A stretch of 64,000 bases of DNA from an uncultured Rhodospirillales bacterium. Its GTDB lineage: Bacteria > Pseudomonadota > Alphaproteobacteria > Kiloniellales > Kiloniellaceae. Under the pieces are notes generated by a model. That model was given only the letters and a program-made list of their open reading frames with translations, searched no databases and was not told where the DNA came from. The translations under genes were made by a program, and so were the position numbers. The DNA lies in assembly GCA_913060675.1 (NCBI GenBank), contig CAJXUS010000013.1:16193-80192 (forward strand), in the 5' to 3' direction. This document shows positions 18,451 through 27,910 of the stretch, in pieces (positions within the stretch are counted from its first letter, which is position 1; every line of letters starts with the position of its first letter).

Positions 18451-18580
18451 TTTAGAATTGCGAGGGTTTGTAAGATTTGTAGATATCTATCATGCCTATG
18501 GGGTGATAAGAATTTAAGAATAGAACGATCGGTATAGTTTGCTATATCTCTGGTAACAGAAATTATCCAGAGTAAGAGTA

Positions 18581-19090
18581 ATGAAAAAGCATTTCGCTAA
18601 ATACCGAGGCCGAGGTGCAGCAGTTCCTCCTATTCCAAATGCCTATCATATTTTATGGAGCTGGATTGGCGCTTGTCTGGCCATCGGAGCAATTGCCTGG
18701 TTATCCAATGAAGCCAATGCGCCTTTTTTCATGGCGCCTTTTGGGGCCAGTTGTGTATTGGTGTTTGGCCTTCCCAACAGTCCCCTGGCACAGCCACGTA
18801 GTTTAGTGCTTGGTCATTTGTTATCAGCAATAATAGGTCTTATTGTAATGAAGGCTTTTGGTGTTGATTGGTGGACCATGGGGGTTGCGGTTGCTTCTGC
18901 TATTGCTTTAATGCAAATGACGAGAACACTACACGCGCCAGCTGGGGCAACGCCACTTGTTGTTATGCTTGAGGGGGCAGACTGGTCGTTTCTCTTTACA
19001 CCCGTGTTGAGTGGTGCCTTGGTCATTTTGCTCGTCGGCTTGATTACAAACAATCTATCAAAAAACAGATCATATCCTGAGTACTGGTAA
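18581..19090 (+). CDS. HPP-family membrane protein
   Basis: A 169-residue protein with four predicted transmembrane helices and the family's HPP-domain pattern: FFMAPFGASCVLVFGLPNSP and LAQPRSLVLGHLLSA (about residues 46-84), then HAPAGATPLVVML (about 112-125). Plastid and cyanobacterial HPP proteins transport nitrite; the bacterial substrate here is unproven. A weak hairpin (about 18549-18573, CTCTGG with CCAGAG) lies just before the Shine-Dalgarno. It converges on ychF with a shared terminator. Confidence 0.85.
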   Translation: MKKHFAKYRGRGAAVPPIPNAYHILWSWIGACLAIGAIAWLSNEANAPFFMAPFGASCVLVFGLPNSPLAQPRSLVLGHLLSAIIGLIVMKAFGVDWWTMGVAVASAIALMQMTRTLHAPAGATPLVVMLEGADWSFLFTPVLSGALVILLVGLITNNLSKNRSYPEYW

Positions 19091-19100
19091 CCAGATATAG

Positions 19101-19127
19101 AAAAGGCGGCTAGAGAAGCCGCCTTTT
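19101..19127. terminator. Bidirectional terminator between HPP gene and ychF
   Basis: A perfect 11-base stem (AAAAGGCGGCT, 19101-19111, with AGCCGCCTTTT, 19117-19127) around a 5-base loop gives a T-tract on either strand. It serves the two convergent genes. Confidence 0.92.
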
Positions 19128-19146
19128 GGAGTAGATATCAATAAAT

Positions 19147-20244
19147 TTATACATTGAAGCGGAAGTGGAAAATGTCGCCGTCTTTGGCGATGTATTCTTT
19201 ACCTTCAGCCCGCATTTTACCGGTGTCTTTTGCGCCTTGCTCGCCATCACACTCGATGAAGTCGTCAAAAGCAATGGTCTCTGCCCGGATAAAGCCGCGT
19301 TCGAAATCAGTATGAATTGCCCCAGCTGCATTAGGGGCAGTAGACCCTTCTACAACTGTCCAGGCGCGTGCTTCTTTAGGGCCAACAGTAAAGAAAGTCA
19401 GAAGCCCGAGGAGACCGTAACCCGCACTGATGATCCGTTTCAGACCGGTTTCTTCCAGACCGAGATCGGAAAGGAACTCTGATTTTTCTTCGTCGTCAGA
19501 CAGTGTTGCGACTTCGGCTTCGATAGCCGCAGAGATGATCACACAGACCCCGCCTTCTGCGGCAGCTTTCTCTTCTAAAAGCTTTGAGTAATCATTTCCG
19601 GTTGCGGCGTTTTCTTCTTCAACGTTTGCGACATAGAGAACAGGTTTAGCGGTTAAAAGCTGTAGCTGTTCAAAGATACTCTTTTGATCCTTAGAGATTT
19701 CAGCGGTACGCGCAGGTTTGCCATCTTGGAGAACCGCGCAAACGGCATTGAGAACCTCAAGCTTGGCTTTGGCTTCTTTGTCATTGCCTTTGGCGCGCTT
19801 TGTATTGGTCACGATTTGTTTCTCTACAGAATCGAGATCGGCAATCATAAGTTCGGTGTCGACAGTATCTGCGTCACGAATAGGATCAACCGAACCATCT
19901 ACGTGCGTTACTTCGCCATCAAAACAGCGGACAACGTGGACGACAGCATCTACAGCGCGAATGTTACCCAGAAATTCATTTCCCATTCCTTCGCCTTTTG
20001 ACGCGCCACGGACCAAGCCGGCGATGTCAACAAACTCGAGTTGAGTTGGAATGATTTTCTGCGAGTTTGCAATCTTTGCAATCTTATCCAAACGAGGGTC
20101 CGGAACGGATACACGTCCCACGTTTGGTTCGATGGTACAGAAAGGATAGTTCGCTGCTTCCGCTGCTGCTGTTTCTGTAAGCGCGTTGAAGAGCGTGGAT
20201 TTGCCTACGTTCGGTAAGCCGACGATGCCGCAGTTAAAACCCAT
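19147..20244 (-). CDS. ychF: Redox-regulated ATPase YchF (Obg-family)
   Basis: A 365-residue YchF. It has the P-loop [14 protein letters not shown] (about residues 8-21), a switch region, an NKxD replacement NVEEE that fits ATP rather than GTP preference, a coiled-coil insert, and a C-terminal TGS domain ([20 protein letters not shown]). YchF associates with ribosomes and affects stress responses. It is 62 bases downstream of pth on the same strand, the usual prs-rplY-pth-ychF order. Confidence 0.95.
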   Translation of the reverse strand: MGFNCGIVGLPNVGKSTLFNALTETAAAEAANYPFCTIEPNVGRVSVPDPRLDKIAKIANSQKIIPTQLEFVDIAGLVRGASKGEGMGNEFLGNIRAVDAVVHVVRCFDGEVTHVDGSVDPIRDADTVDTELMIADLDSVEKQIVTNTKRAKGNDKEAKAKLEVLNAVCAVLQDGKPARTAEISKDQKSIFEQLQLLTAKPVLYVANVEEENAATGNDYSKLLEEKAAAEGGVCVIISAAIEAEVATLSDDEEKSEFLSDLGLEETGLKRIISAGYGLLGLLTFFTVGPKEARAWTVVEGSTAPNAAGAIHTDFERGFIRAETIAFDDFIECDGEQGAKDTGKMRAEGKEYIAKDGDIFHFRFNV

Positions 20245-20306
20245 GGGTATTCCCTTTCACTAAGGTGCTCGTTCGGTCGTTATGCCGAGTTGAACAGTTG
20301 TTATTT

Positions 20307-21032
20307 TTAATCTTTGGGCGTTTTACTATTACTAAACCAGTTAGCCAAGGTAGATTGCCATCCTTCAGAAGAATCCTGAGGTTTATCTTCTTTTTTAGGA
20401 AGTGTTTTTTCCAGAGATTTGGTTTCTTTTGGTTTGTTTTCTTGTTTTGTCTTTTTGGGCCTTGGCGGGGCAACTTCATGGGCGACTTTTGACATGTAAC
20501 CAGAAGAGTCTCCGGCCGCAAGCAAAGCGGCATGACGAGATAGCGCGTCTAGTTCTTTGCTCAGCCAATCTTGATCCGCTTTGGAAAAATCGCCGAGAAC
20601 ATGACCTGAAACGCGGTCTTTATGACCGGGATGACCGATGCCAAGGCGAAGCCGCCAATATTCCTTACCAATATGGGCATCGATAGACTTGATACCATTA
20701 TGTCCACCTGCACCACCCGCTTTTTTGATGCGCAGTTTCCCAGGAGCCAAATCTAGCTCATCGTAAAACACAAAGATATTTTCGGTAGGGATTTTGAAGA
20801 ATCTGATTGCTTCGCCAACAGCGCGACCTGATTCGTTCATATAAGTGCCAGGTTTTAAGACAAGGACTTTCTCTGCGCCCAATCGACCTTCAGATGTCTG
20901 TCCTTGGAAACGTGATTTCCAAGGTGAAAAACTATGGCGGTGAACGATATCGTCCACCGCCATAAAACCGATGTTATGTCGGTTGTTTTCATACTTCTGG
21001 CCAGGATTCCCGAGACCCACAAATAATAACAT
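20307..21032 (-). CDS. pth: Peptidyl-tRNA hydrolase with basic C-terminal tail
   Basis: A 241-residue Pth that releases peptides from stalled peptidyl-tRNAs. Catalytic His20 is in NNRHNIGF; PGTYMNESG and GGAGGHNGIKSI are the conserved substrate-binding loops. The enzyme core ends near residue 190; the last 50 or so residues (rich in Lys, Pro, Glu, Ser) are a low-complexity tail that E. coli Pth lacks but which is frequent in Alphaproteobacteria. Sits 37 bases downstream of rplY. Confidence 0.95.
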   Translation of the reverse strand: MLLFVGLGNPGQKYENNRHNIGFMAVDDIVHRHSFSPWKSRFQGQTSEGRLGAEKVLVLKPGTYMNESGRAVGEAIRFFKIPTENIFVFYDELDLAPGKLRIKKAGGAGGHNGIKSIDAHIGKEYWRLRLGIGHPGHKDRVSGHVLGDFSKADQDWLSKELDALSRHAALLAAGDSSGYMSKVAHEVAPPRPKKTKQENKPKETKSLEKTLPKKEDKPQDSSEGWQSTLANWFSNSKTPKD

Positions 21033-21069
21033 AGTGGTTTACCTCATTGTTCAGGCCAGAAGGAAAAAA

Positions 21070-21723
21070 TTACTCTTCTGCAGCAGGCGCTGCTTCTTCA
21101 GTAGTCACTTCTTCTTCTTCACCTTCACCATCTTCATCTCCTTGCGAAGACTTGACGGAGCTTGGTACAGCAATTGTGGCGATCGTGAAGTCACGATCAT
21201 TGATCACAGGAACGGCACCATCAGGAAGAGTTACAGATGAAATGTGAACACTTTCACCGAGTTCAACAGTCGCCATATCAACAATGATACTTTCAGGAAT
21301 GTTGTCTGCACGGGATGTCAGTTCAATATCGTGACGTACAACGTTGAGAACGCCGCCCTGCTTCAGGCCAGGGCATTCTTCTTCGTTGATGAAGCTAACA
21401 GGGATCATAACGTTGACTGTTGTTTTTGCGGATACGCGCAGGAAGTCAACGTGCTCTACCATGTCAGTTACAGGGTGCAATTGAATGTCACGTGGAAGAG
21501 TACGCTCTTTTTTACCGTCGATTTCGATTTCCCAAAGAAGGGTACCGAACTGGCCAGAGGTGTACTGTTTCATGATTGGACGAGGGTCCATATTAATCAT
21601 GACAGGGTCTTTTTTTGCACCGTAGATGACGGCAGGAACAAGACCTGCACGACGAGCGGCACGAGCGGGCCCCTTGCCGGCTCTATCGCGAGCAGTTGCG
21701 CTCACTTTTGTGATATCACTCAT
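21070..21723 (-). CDS. rplY: 50S ribosomal protein L25/Ctc (TL5-type, two domains)
   Basis: A 217-residue long-form bL25: the N-terminal L25 5S-rRNA-binding domain (GKGPARAARRAGLVPAVIYG), the C-terminal Ctc/TL5 domain (VMIPVSFINEEECPGLKQGG), and a Glu/Asp-rich tail of about 30 residues. The frame extends four codons upstream from a TTG, but ATG 21723 has GGAGAA at the proper distance. Co-directional with prs upstream and pth downstream, a conserved alphaproteobacterial group. Confidence 0.94.
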   Translation of the reverse strand: MSDITKVSATARDRAGKGPARAARRAGLVPAVIYGAKKDPVMINMDPRPIMKQYTSGQFGTLLWEIEIDGKKERTLPRDIQLHPVTDMVEHVDFLRVSAKTTVNVMIPVSFINEEECPGLKQGGVLNVVRHDIELTSRADNIPESIIVDMATVELGESVHISSVTLPDGAVPVINDRDFTIATIAVPSSVKSSQGDEDGEGEEEEVTTEEAAPAAEE

Positions 21724-21746
21724 TATATTCTCCAATAATAAAATAA

Positions 21747-21778
21747 CAGCGGCAGAGCATGTGCTCCGCCGTTGTGCT
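21747..21778. other. Hairpin between prs and rplY
   Basis: Two arms of about 14 bases (ACAGCGGCAGAGCA and TGCTCCGCCGTTGT) pair with two imperfections across a 2-base centre. On the minus strand it is followed by an AT-rich, T-biased run rather than a clean T-tract, so it may be a partial terminator for prs or a leader structure of rplY. Confidence 0.5.
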
Positions 21779-21883
21779 AACTGACCAGCCTCCAGGGGTG
21801 CTGAGCCAGAATATCGAACCTAAACTTCATAGGCCTTAATTACAGGGGCCTTTTATACGCCCGAAAGTAATTCGTCAAATCAA

Positions 21884-22816
21884 TCAGTCAAACAAGCAGG
21901 ATACTGATTGCTCATCACTGATACGGCGCATTGCTTCACCGAGAAGGGGAGCGATAGAAATTTGCCGAATATTGTGTGCAACACGTACTGCTTCAGTTGC
22001 TTGAATTGAGTCTGTTGTTACGAGTTCTTCAAGCGGAGAATCTGTTACACGTGCAACGGCACCTCCTGAAAGAACACCGTGAGAGATGTAAGCAGAAACG
22101 GACGTCGCGCCTGCATCTTTGAGAGCACCAGCTGCATTGCAAAGCGTACCCGCAGAATCCACGATGTCATCGATCAAGATACAACGTTGGCCTTTTACAT
22201 CGCCAATGATGTTCATAACTTCAGAGACACCTGCTTTTTCACGACGTTTGTCGATAATAGCAAGATCTGCTTCAAGACGTTTGGCAATGGCTCTTGCACG
22301 AACAACACCACCAACATCTGGTGATACAATTGTAAGGGGCCCCTTATCCATGCGGTCCTTAATGTCTTTGATAAAGACTGGAGCAGCAAAGAGGTTGTCT
22401 GTCGGGATATCAAAGAAGCCCTGAATCTGTCCAGCATGGAGATCCATGGTTAGAACACGATGAGCCCCTGCTGTTGTGATCAGGTTTGCCACAAGCTTGG
22501 CAGAAATCGGCGTCCGGGGTCCGGATTTTCGATCCTGTCTGGCATATCCATAATATGGAATGACTGCTGTGATACGGCTTGCTGAACCACGTTTTAAGGC
22601 ATCAATCGTTACCAATAATTCCATGAGGTTATCATTGGTAGGATAGGATGTTGGTTGTATGATAAATACATCTTCACCGCGCACGTTTTCGTGGATTTCC
22701 ACAAAAACTTCTTCATCGGAGAACCGTCTAACTGACGCTTGTGTCAGTGGAAGATTCAAATATGCAGAAATGGCCTCGGCCAATGGTCGGTTGCTGTTAC
22801 CCGTTAAGATCTTCAC
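21884..22816 (-). CDS. prs: Ribose-phosphate pyrophosphokinase
   Basis: A 310-residue PRPP synthase (class I). It makes PRPP from ribose 5-phosphate and ATP for nucleotide, His and Trp synthesis. Visible are the ATP-binding region [20 protein letters not shown], the flexible catalytic loop [11 protein letters not shown] and the PRPP-binding loop [14 protein letters not shown] (about residues 210-223). Full length. First gene of the prs-rplY-pth-ychF set; the 126 bases before it hold a short inverted repeat AGACGT/ACGTCT that may belong to its promoter. Confidence 0.96.
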   Translation of the reverse strand: MKILTGNSNRPLAEAISAYLNLPLTQASVRRFSDEEVFVEIHENVRGEDVFIIQPTSYPTNDNLMELLVTIDALKRGSASRITAVIPYYGYARQDRKSGPRTPISAKLVANLITTAGAHRVLTMDLHAGQIQGFFDIPTDNLFAAPVFIKDIKDRMDKGPLTIVSPDVGGVVRARAIAKRLEADLAIIDKRREKAGVSEVMNIIGDVKGQRCILIDDIVDSAGTLCNAAGALKDAGATSVSAYISHGVLSGGAVARVTDSPLEELVTTDSIQATEAVRVAHNIRQISIAPLLGEAMRRISDEQSVSCLFD

Positions 22817-22942
22817 GCCAAAATCCCCGGCTAGGCTGGACCAGACGTTTTATACGTCTCGGTCATCAGTTTTCATATTGGTCGGGCGGAACTTACCAAT
22901 ACCTGTCTCACCTGTAAACGCCCTTAAAGATTCATTTCGTTG

Positions 22943-23854
22943 TTATTTCAGAACAGTTTGATTTTGATGACTCTTTTGTTGCAAAAGATCTTCTATTCCG
23001 ATCGCGGCGCCTTCCGCAATAGCTTCGGATACGGGCATAATAATCCTGGATAACGGTATGTTGGGAACAGAGTTGGTTTGTTCTATAACACCAACTTCTT
23101 CGCCCGTTTTATAATCTAGCACGACCCAACTAAGGGTGAGGAAGAAATTATTATCTGTTTGAGCGGGCCTGACTTCGAGCTTTAAAGAGTATTGGCTATC
23201 CGAGTCCTGACCTTCAATGAGCTTATAACCGCGTAATTGGAGAGAGGTTTTGAGCTCATTTTTTAAGACTCTTTGAGTTGGCTTGGTAAGGATATCCGGA
23301 AAGGGCTCCAGCGTTAATCGCAACTCAGGGTCTGCTAATAGTATTTCGGGTTCAGTCGTATCCAGAGCAATAATTTTTCGAGTTAGCTTTTTAGAAGCCC
23401 TGTGGATGAGTTCGTTTAATAATTTTTTTGGGCTACTGGTTAGAGCATTGGTCGGAACGGTTGTTTGCTCTGAAAAAGTAATGATTGCCTTATTGGGAGA
23501 GCTTGCCTCTGTAACAACGATATCGAGCTTGAGCTCGGTTGTTTCGGCTATTTTGGCCAATGAGGTAAAGCTACTGTATATATGAAGGCTGTTTTCGGCT
23601 GGTGCATAATGTGCCGCAGGGAGGCCCTGTTCTCGGATGTCTGCACTCAGTGCATCTTGAGCCCAAAGTACGAGTTCCGATGATTTACCCTGCACATTTG
23701 GTAAGGATAGTACCGGAGGCTCAACCGCAAGCGGGCGGGTGCCAGTGAGCCGAAGCAGGGGATTGTTCTGAGGTTCCTGATCAATGAAGGGGCGCGGCAA
23801 GGGGCCACAAGCGACAATCATTAAAACTGTGAAAAGAACGAAAAGTAATTTCAT
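22943..23854 (-). CDS. Predicted lipoprotein of unknown function
   Basis: A 303-residue protein with a lipoprotein signal peptide (LFVLFTVLMIVAC, acylated Cys16 with a non-Asp +2 residue, so outer-membrane sorting is likely). The mature part has no motif I recognise. It alternates beta-rich stretches (LSLPNVQGKSSELVLWAQDA, YSLKLEVRPAQTD, FFLTLSWVVLDYKTG) with charged helices and looks like an ABC-transport or LPS-assembly auxiliary lipoprotein in composition only. It lies between pgeF and prs on the same strand, probably as its own transcription unit. Confidence 0.7.
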   Translation of the reverse strand: MKLLFVLFTVLMIVACGPLPRPFIDQEPQNNPLLRLTGTRPLAVEPPVLSLPNVQGKSSELVLWAQDALSADIREQGLPAAHYAPAENSLHIYSSFTSLAKIAETTELKLDIVVTEASSPNKAIITFSEQTTVPTNALTSSPKKLLNELIHRASKKLTRKIIALDTTEPEILLADPELRLTLEPFPDILTKPTQRVLKNELKTSLQLRGYKLIEGQDSDSQYSLKLEVRPAQTDNNFFLTLSWVVLDYKTGEEVGVIEQTNSVPNIPLSRIIMPVSEAIAEGAAIGIEDLLQQKSHQNQTVLK

Positions 23855-23916
23855 GAGCTTTAACGTTTGCCCTCAAAGGGGAAGCATGGAGGTGTTATTG
23901 AAACCATTTGACAGCT

Positions 23917-23985
23917 TTACATTATGGTACAGCTTGCAACCAGTCCAATAAAACACATCAGAAAAAATAATATTAAATGCGGCAT
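23917..23985 (-). CDS. Possible 22-residue hydrophobic peptide
   Basis: A very short open frame (22 codons, ATG at 23985, TAA at 23917-23919) with a good AGGAA site five bases upstream. The peptide is almost entirely hydrophobic (HLILFFLMCFIGLVASC), a single membrane span or a truncated lipoprotein signal (VASC). It lies between pgeF and the unknown lipoprotein on the same strand. Chance cannot be excluded at this length. Confidence 0.3.
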   Translation of the reverse strand: MPHLILFFLMCFIGLVASCTIM

Positions 23986-24023
23986 TCGTTTTCCTGCAAT
24001 CTTTTCGAGCTAACTTTCCCGAG

Positions 24024-24797
24024 TTAACTTTTTTCTAGGGCAATGATAGAGAGACCTCGACCATAGTCTGTTTCCTTACGATGACAAGAACGCCGGTAGC
24101 TGAAGAACAACTCTTCTTCTGAATAGGTGTCATTTTTAGAAATTGATACCTGTCCTACGCCATAGGTCCCTAGTCTATCCCCAACATATTTTCGAAGGTT
24201 AAACAAAAAACGTCCTTCTCTGGGTGAAGGTATAAAATAACCCATGTTGTTTTCATTTGCTTCAAAAAAACGATGTGCAAATTCTGCTCCAACTTCATAA
24301 GAGCTCTGCGCGATACAAGGACCGATAGCACAATGGATATTGGATCGAATGGCGCCAAGGCTCTCCATTGCATCAATCGTATTATCTGTAACTCCCTTAA
24401 ACGCACCTTGCCAGCCAGCATGAGCTGCGCCAATTACCCCTGCGGATGGATCTGCAAAGAGGACCGGGACGCAATCCGCAGTCATAATGCCGAGGGCGAT
24501 CCCTGGTTGGTTTGTGACAAGAGCATCTACTTCTGGTGCTTCTTCAGGGCACTGCCAAGGGTTTGTTACGATCTCAACTTTTGCCGAATGGATTTGATAG
24601 CCCGTGACTAATTTTGCGGATGGACAGCCAACCCGCTCCAAAGCACGTCTTCTATTTTCGTGAACATTTTCTCTGGCTTCATCGGCACCAAACCCACAGT
24701 TGAGCGAGCTGTAAAGTCCTTCGCTTACGCCATCACGACGCGTGAGAAACCCATGTGCGATGCCTTCAAGGTTATGTAAATTAGGGCTGTTTAGCAT
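24024..24797 (-). CDS. pgeF: PgeF/YfiH multicopper-type purine nucleoside phosphorylase
   Basis: A 257-residue YfiH-family protein, described as polyphenol oxidase, as purine nucleoside phosphorylase, and as an editing factor that keeps L-Ser out of peptidoglycan. The family's zinc site residues are visible: His in GYQIHSAKVE, Cys in TADCVPVLFAD, and His in GAAHAGWQGAFKG, plus the IGPCI motif. AAAGGAA precedes the ATG. Last gene of hldD-lgt-midA-pgeF, 29 bases after midA. Confidence 0.93.
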   Translation of the reverse strand: MLNSPNLHNLEGIAHGFLTRRDGVSEGLYSSLNCGFGADEARENVHENRRRALERVGCPSAKLVTGYQIHSAKVEIVTNPWQCPEEAPEVDALVTNQPGIALGIMTADCVPVLFADPSAGVIGAAHAGWQGAFKGVTDNTIDAMESLGAIRSNIHCAIGPCIAQSSYEVGAEFAHRFFEANENNMGYFIPSPREGRFLFNLRKYVGDRLGTYGVGQVSISKNDTYSEEELFFSYRRSCHRKETDYGRGLSIIALEKS

Positions 24798-24826
24798 AGG
24801 TGTTCCTTTGAGGGTATAGCCTTCAT

Positions 24827-25939
24827 TTATTCTGGTCGCTCCGGAAAAGCCGCCGGTGTTGGGTGGTCCGGATGAGTTAGCGCAAGGACTTTAAACAGTG
24901 TTCCCATTTCATTTGGATCGGTCAATCGATGTTCCGCAGACGTAATATCAACGACTTGTTCGTCAGTCCCCGTCTTTCGCAACATTTCAGCGCGTTGTTC
25001 AATGCCAAGGGATTGTAAAAAATCGCCTTGAGTAATTGGGCCATGGGCAGCGATACCAGCATTTAAGGCCGTGGTTACCAAAGTAGGGAAATCAACCAGA
25101 GCAGATATGTCAGCAGTGCCTGGTTCTTTTAATACGGGGTGTTTTTTATGGGCTTTTATCGCTTGAAGACTTGGAGTTGCAGTTGGGACATCCCGGCCGT
25201 AATCAATAAACAAAGCGGCGCCACCATGATCAAGTATATGTCGAGAAATCATGTCTGTAATTGTCGAGGCTATGGGAGACAACTCGACAACGGCTCCTTC
25301 TGCGGCGGAACACAAGTTTTTCGGGATAAGCGATTCTATGGCCTTTGAGGGAGGGGAGAGAGCGAAAATTAGCTCTTTGCCATCTTCATTCAAGGTGATG
25401 AGCCGTTCGCACCATCCATCGGGAGATCGTTCGAACTGTTTAATGGGAAGTGCGTCAAAAAACTCATTGGCAATAAAAAACGTTGGGCCTTCCGGAAGAG
25501 TCGTTAGGTCCTGATGCCAAGTAATATTGAAGCCTGCTAAAGCTTGTTTTTGTTTCTTCTTAAGACTGGGGCTTACCTCAACAAGATGAACCTGAAGAGT
25601 TTGTAAAAATCCAGGCACCATTCCGGCCGCGCGGAGTATATCTGTCATAAGGGTTCCGCGACCAGGGCCCAATTCAACGAAATTGAGTTCCGTCGGCCCG
25701 CCCATATTATACCAGGTATCGGCACACCAAACGCCGATCAGCTCACCAAACATTTGACTGACTTCAGGAGCAGTAATGAAATCTCCTGCTGCACCAAAGG
25801 GTTCCCCTGACATGTAATAGCCATGTTTGGGAGCAATAAGAACATCAGCCATGAAGTCGGCAATGGTTATCGCTCCCTCTAGCTTAATTCGTTTGGCTAG
25901 TTGGTTGAATACGGTTGGATCATCCTGGGTGGTCGTCAT
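24827..25939 (-). CDS. SAM-dependent methyltransferase, MidA/NDUFAF7 family
   Basis: A 370-residue DUF185 protein, the bacterial relative of mitochondrial NDUFAF7, which methylates an arginine of a complex I subunit. The SAM-binding motif NFVELGPGRGTLMTDIL (about residues 83-99) and the family hallmark FFIANEFFDALPIKQF (about 153-168) are intact. The substrate in bacteria is unproven; complex I is a reasonable guess. Start overlaps the end of lgt by four bases (ATGA). Member of the conserved lgt-midA-pgeF group. Confidence 0.9.
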   Translation of the reverse strand: MTTTQDDPTVFNQLAKRIKLEGAITIADFMADVLIAPKHGYYMSGEPFGAAGDFITAPEVSQMFGELIGVWCADTWYNMGGPTELNFVELGPGRGTLMTDILRAAGMVPGFLQTLQVHLVEVSPSLKKKQKQALAGFNITWHQDLTTLPEGPTFFIANEFFDALPIKQFERSPDGWCERLITLNEDGKELIFALSPPSKAIESLIPKNLCSAAEGAVVELSPIASTITDMISRHILDHGGAALFIDYGRDVPTATPSLQAIKAHKKHPVLKEPGTADISALVDFPTLVTTALNAGIAAHGPITQGDFLQSLGIEQRAEMLRKTGTDEQVVDITSAEHRLTDPNEMGTLFKVLALTHPDHPTPAAFPERPE

Positions 25940-26865
25940 TTTCCTTTAGACCCGTTTTTTTTGGGCCCGTTATTTTTTTGCGGGGATTTCTTTTTAGCGG
26001 CTTTTTCTGCTTCCTTAGGGGAAATGTCTTCTGGCTTATGTTCTGGGCCGATTGCCTGTGGTGGTTGTCTGAGTGCATAAAACGCGACACTCAGGCCAAT
26101 CAAGATCATCGGTAACGACAACAGTTGCCCCATTGTTACTTCCCCAAACAAAAAGCCGATATGGGCATCTGGTTCGCGGAACAGTTCCACGATGGTTCTG
26201 GAAAGTCCGTAACCCACAAGGAAAAGGCCGGCGGTAAGGCCACGTCTTCTTAAGCCGCCAACTCGGGCAACAAGAAAGAGGATCAAAAAGAGGGTGATAC
26301 CTTCAAGGCCTGCTTCGTATAGTTGGCTTGGGTGCCTCGGGAGAGGGCCTCCATTTGGAAACACCATGCCGATTTCTGCTGTGGTGACGCGCCCGAAAAG
26401 CTCTCCATTGATGAAATTAGCCAGGCGTCCAAAGAATAGGCCGATAGGGGTCGCACAGGCAACGATATCAGCAAGGGTGAGGAAATGTACGTTCTCTTTC
26501 CTTGCAAAGAGAACCATCGCCGTAATGACGCCAATGAGGCCGCCATGAAAACTCATGCCACCTTGCCATACCGCAAATATTTCCAGCGGGTTATATAGGA
26601 AGTAGGTGAAGTTGTAGAAGAGTACGTAGCCAATCCGTCCGCCAAGTATAATTCCGAGTGTTGCCCAGACGATGAAATCATCCATTGCAATGGGGCGCAA
26701 TTGGCGGGGCGCTTGAAAGCAAAGCCAGCGGCTGTAGCGCCACCCAGCCAGGATGCCAAAGATATAAGCCAGAGAATACCAGCGAATGGCGATCGGACCT
26801 AGACTGATCGCTATCGGATCAACTTCAGGATAGGCCAGTGCAGCAAAAACCAATTCTTGTGTCAT
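25936..26865 (-). CDS. lgt: Prolipoprotein diacylglyceryl transferase
   Basis: A 309-residue Lgt with about seven transmembrane helices. It transfers diacylglycerol from phosphatidylglycerol to the lipobox Cys of prolipoproteins. The signature FGRLANFINGELFGR (about residues 145-159, containing the essential Arg and Asn), the earlier GGRIGYVLFYN and the MSFHGGLIG motif (catalytic His) are present. The last 35 residues form a Lys-rich tail beyond the usual family end. Overlaps hldD upstream and midA downstream by four bases each. Confidence 0.96.
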   Translation of the reverse strand: MTQELVFAALAYPEVDPIAISLGPIAIRWYSLAYIFGILAGWRYSRWLCFQAPRQLRPIAMDDFIVWATLGIILGGRIGYVLFYNFTYFLYNPLEIFAVWQGGMSFHGGLIGVITAMVLFARKENVHFLTLADIVACATPIGLFFGRLANFINGELFGRVTTAEIGMVFPNGGPLPRHPSQLYEAGLEGITLFLILFLVARVGGLRRRGLTAGLFLVGYGLSRTIVELFREPDAHIGFLFGEVTMGQLLSLPMILIGLSVAFYALRQPPQAIGPEHKPEDISPKEAEKAAKKKSPQKNNGPKKNGSKGK

Positions 26866-27845
26866 CGGTAGGGATCTTCCTTGGCAAGGAACTCTTTGAC
26901 GTAACGTCCGACGCCTTCTTCAAGCGAAATAAAGAGGCGATCGTAACCAGCTGCTTTGAGCTTACTCATGTTTGCTTCGGTAAAGTATTGATACTTATCG
27001 CGTATACTTTCGGGTGTAGGGACGTATTTGATGTTTTCATTTTTGTCCATGGCTTCAAAAACGGCTCGGGCAAGATCTGAGAATGATCTTGCTTGGCCAG
27101 TGCCGACATTAAATAGGCCATTAACTTTAGGATTATCTTTCAGCCACATCATTACTTTTATGCAATCGTCGACGGCGATAAAGTCGCGCAATTGTCCGCC
27201 ATCGGAATAGTCAGGATGGTGGGATTGGAATAGACGTGCCGGTTCGCCAGAAGTCACCTGATTGAAAAGATGGAAAGGTACGCTTGCCTGGCCGCCTTTG
27301 TGATATTCATTAGGGCCATAAACATTAAAGAACTTTAAGCCTGCCCACTGTGACGGCTGCGGGGCTTTATTCGCAATACGGCGAGCAACCCACCGGTCAA
27401 ACAGTTGTTTGCTCCAGCCATATCCATTTAGGGGGAGAAGGTTTGAAAGGTGCTCAATATTATCTTCATCATCGAAGCCGTGTTCACCGCCTCCATATGT
27501 TGCAGCGGAAGAAGCGTATATGAAGGGGATCGAGTGCTTGGCACAAACATTCCAAAGGGCTTTACTGAGGCGGAAGTTATTGTCCATCAAAGCATCGCCA
27601 TCGGTTTCAGTCGTCGCAGAAATTGCTCCCATATGAAACACCCCTTTAAGGTATTGAGCATTTTCCGCTAAAAAGCCTGATAGACTTTCTGGGGCGACAA
27701 TATCTTCGAGTTCATGTTTGGCGAGGTTACGCCACTTGTCCCCTTCGCCCAGCCAGTCGCTTACAACGACAGCTTCACCCTTTTCTGTAAGTGACGCGAC
27801 GAGATTCGAGCCGATAAAACCAGCACCGCCAGTGACGAGATACAT
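26862..27845 (-). CDS. hldD: ADP-L-glycero-D-manno-heptose 6-epimerase
   Basis: A 327-residue SDR epimerase that makes the L-glycero heptose donor for LPS inner core. It has the NADP-binding GGAGFIGSNL at residues 6-15, the catalytic Tyr and Lys in NGYGWSKQLFD (about 140-150), and the family's FFNVYGPNEYHKG. Here it heads the lgt-midA-pgeF operon and overlaps lgt by four bases, linking LPS core and lipoprotein synthesis. No other heptose genes are in the window. Confidence 0.94.
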   Translation of the reverse strand: MYLVTGGAGFIGSNLVASLTEKGEAVVVSDWLGEGDKWRNLAKHELEDIVAPESLSGFLAENAQYLKGVFHMGAISATTETDGDALMDNNFRLSKALWNVCAKHSIPFIYASSAATYGGGEHGFDDEDNIEHLSNLLPLNGYGWSKQLFDRWVARRIANKAPQPSQWAGLKFFNVYGPNEYHKGGQASVPFHLFNQVTSGEPARLFQSHHPDYSDGGQLRDFIAVDDCIKVMMWLKDNPKVNGLFNVGTGQARSFSDLARAVFEAMDKNENIKYVPTPESIRDKYQYFTEANMSKLKAAGYDRLFISLEEGVGRYVKEFLAKEDPYR

Positions 27846-27872
27846 ACCTGAAGCCTTCCATTTCGTTCTTTC

Positions 27873-27910
27873 GCTTCTCTATATATGCTGTCAATTGGAT
27901 ATAGAGAAGC
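27873..27910. promoter_or_regulatory. 12-bp perfect inverted repeat upstream of hldD
   Basis: GCTTCTCTATAT (27873-27884) and ATATAGAGAAGC (27899-27910) are perfect complements around 14 bases. It begins 28 bases before the hldD start. On the minus strand the loop contains TTGACA and one arm contains TATATA, so it covers the likely promoter. It is either an operator or a stable hairpin in the 5' leader. Confidence 0.55.
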
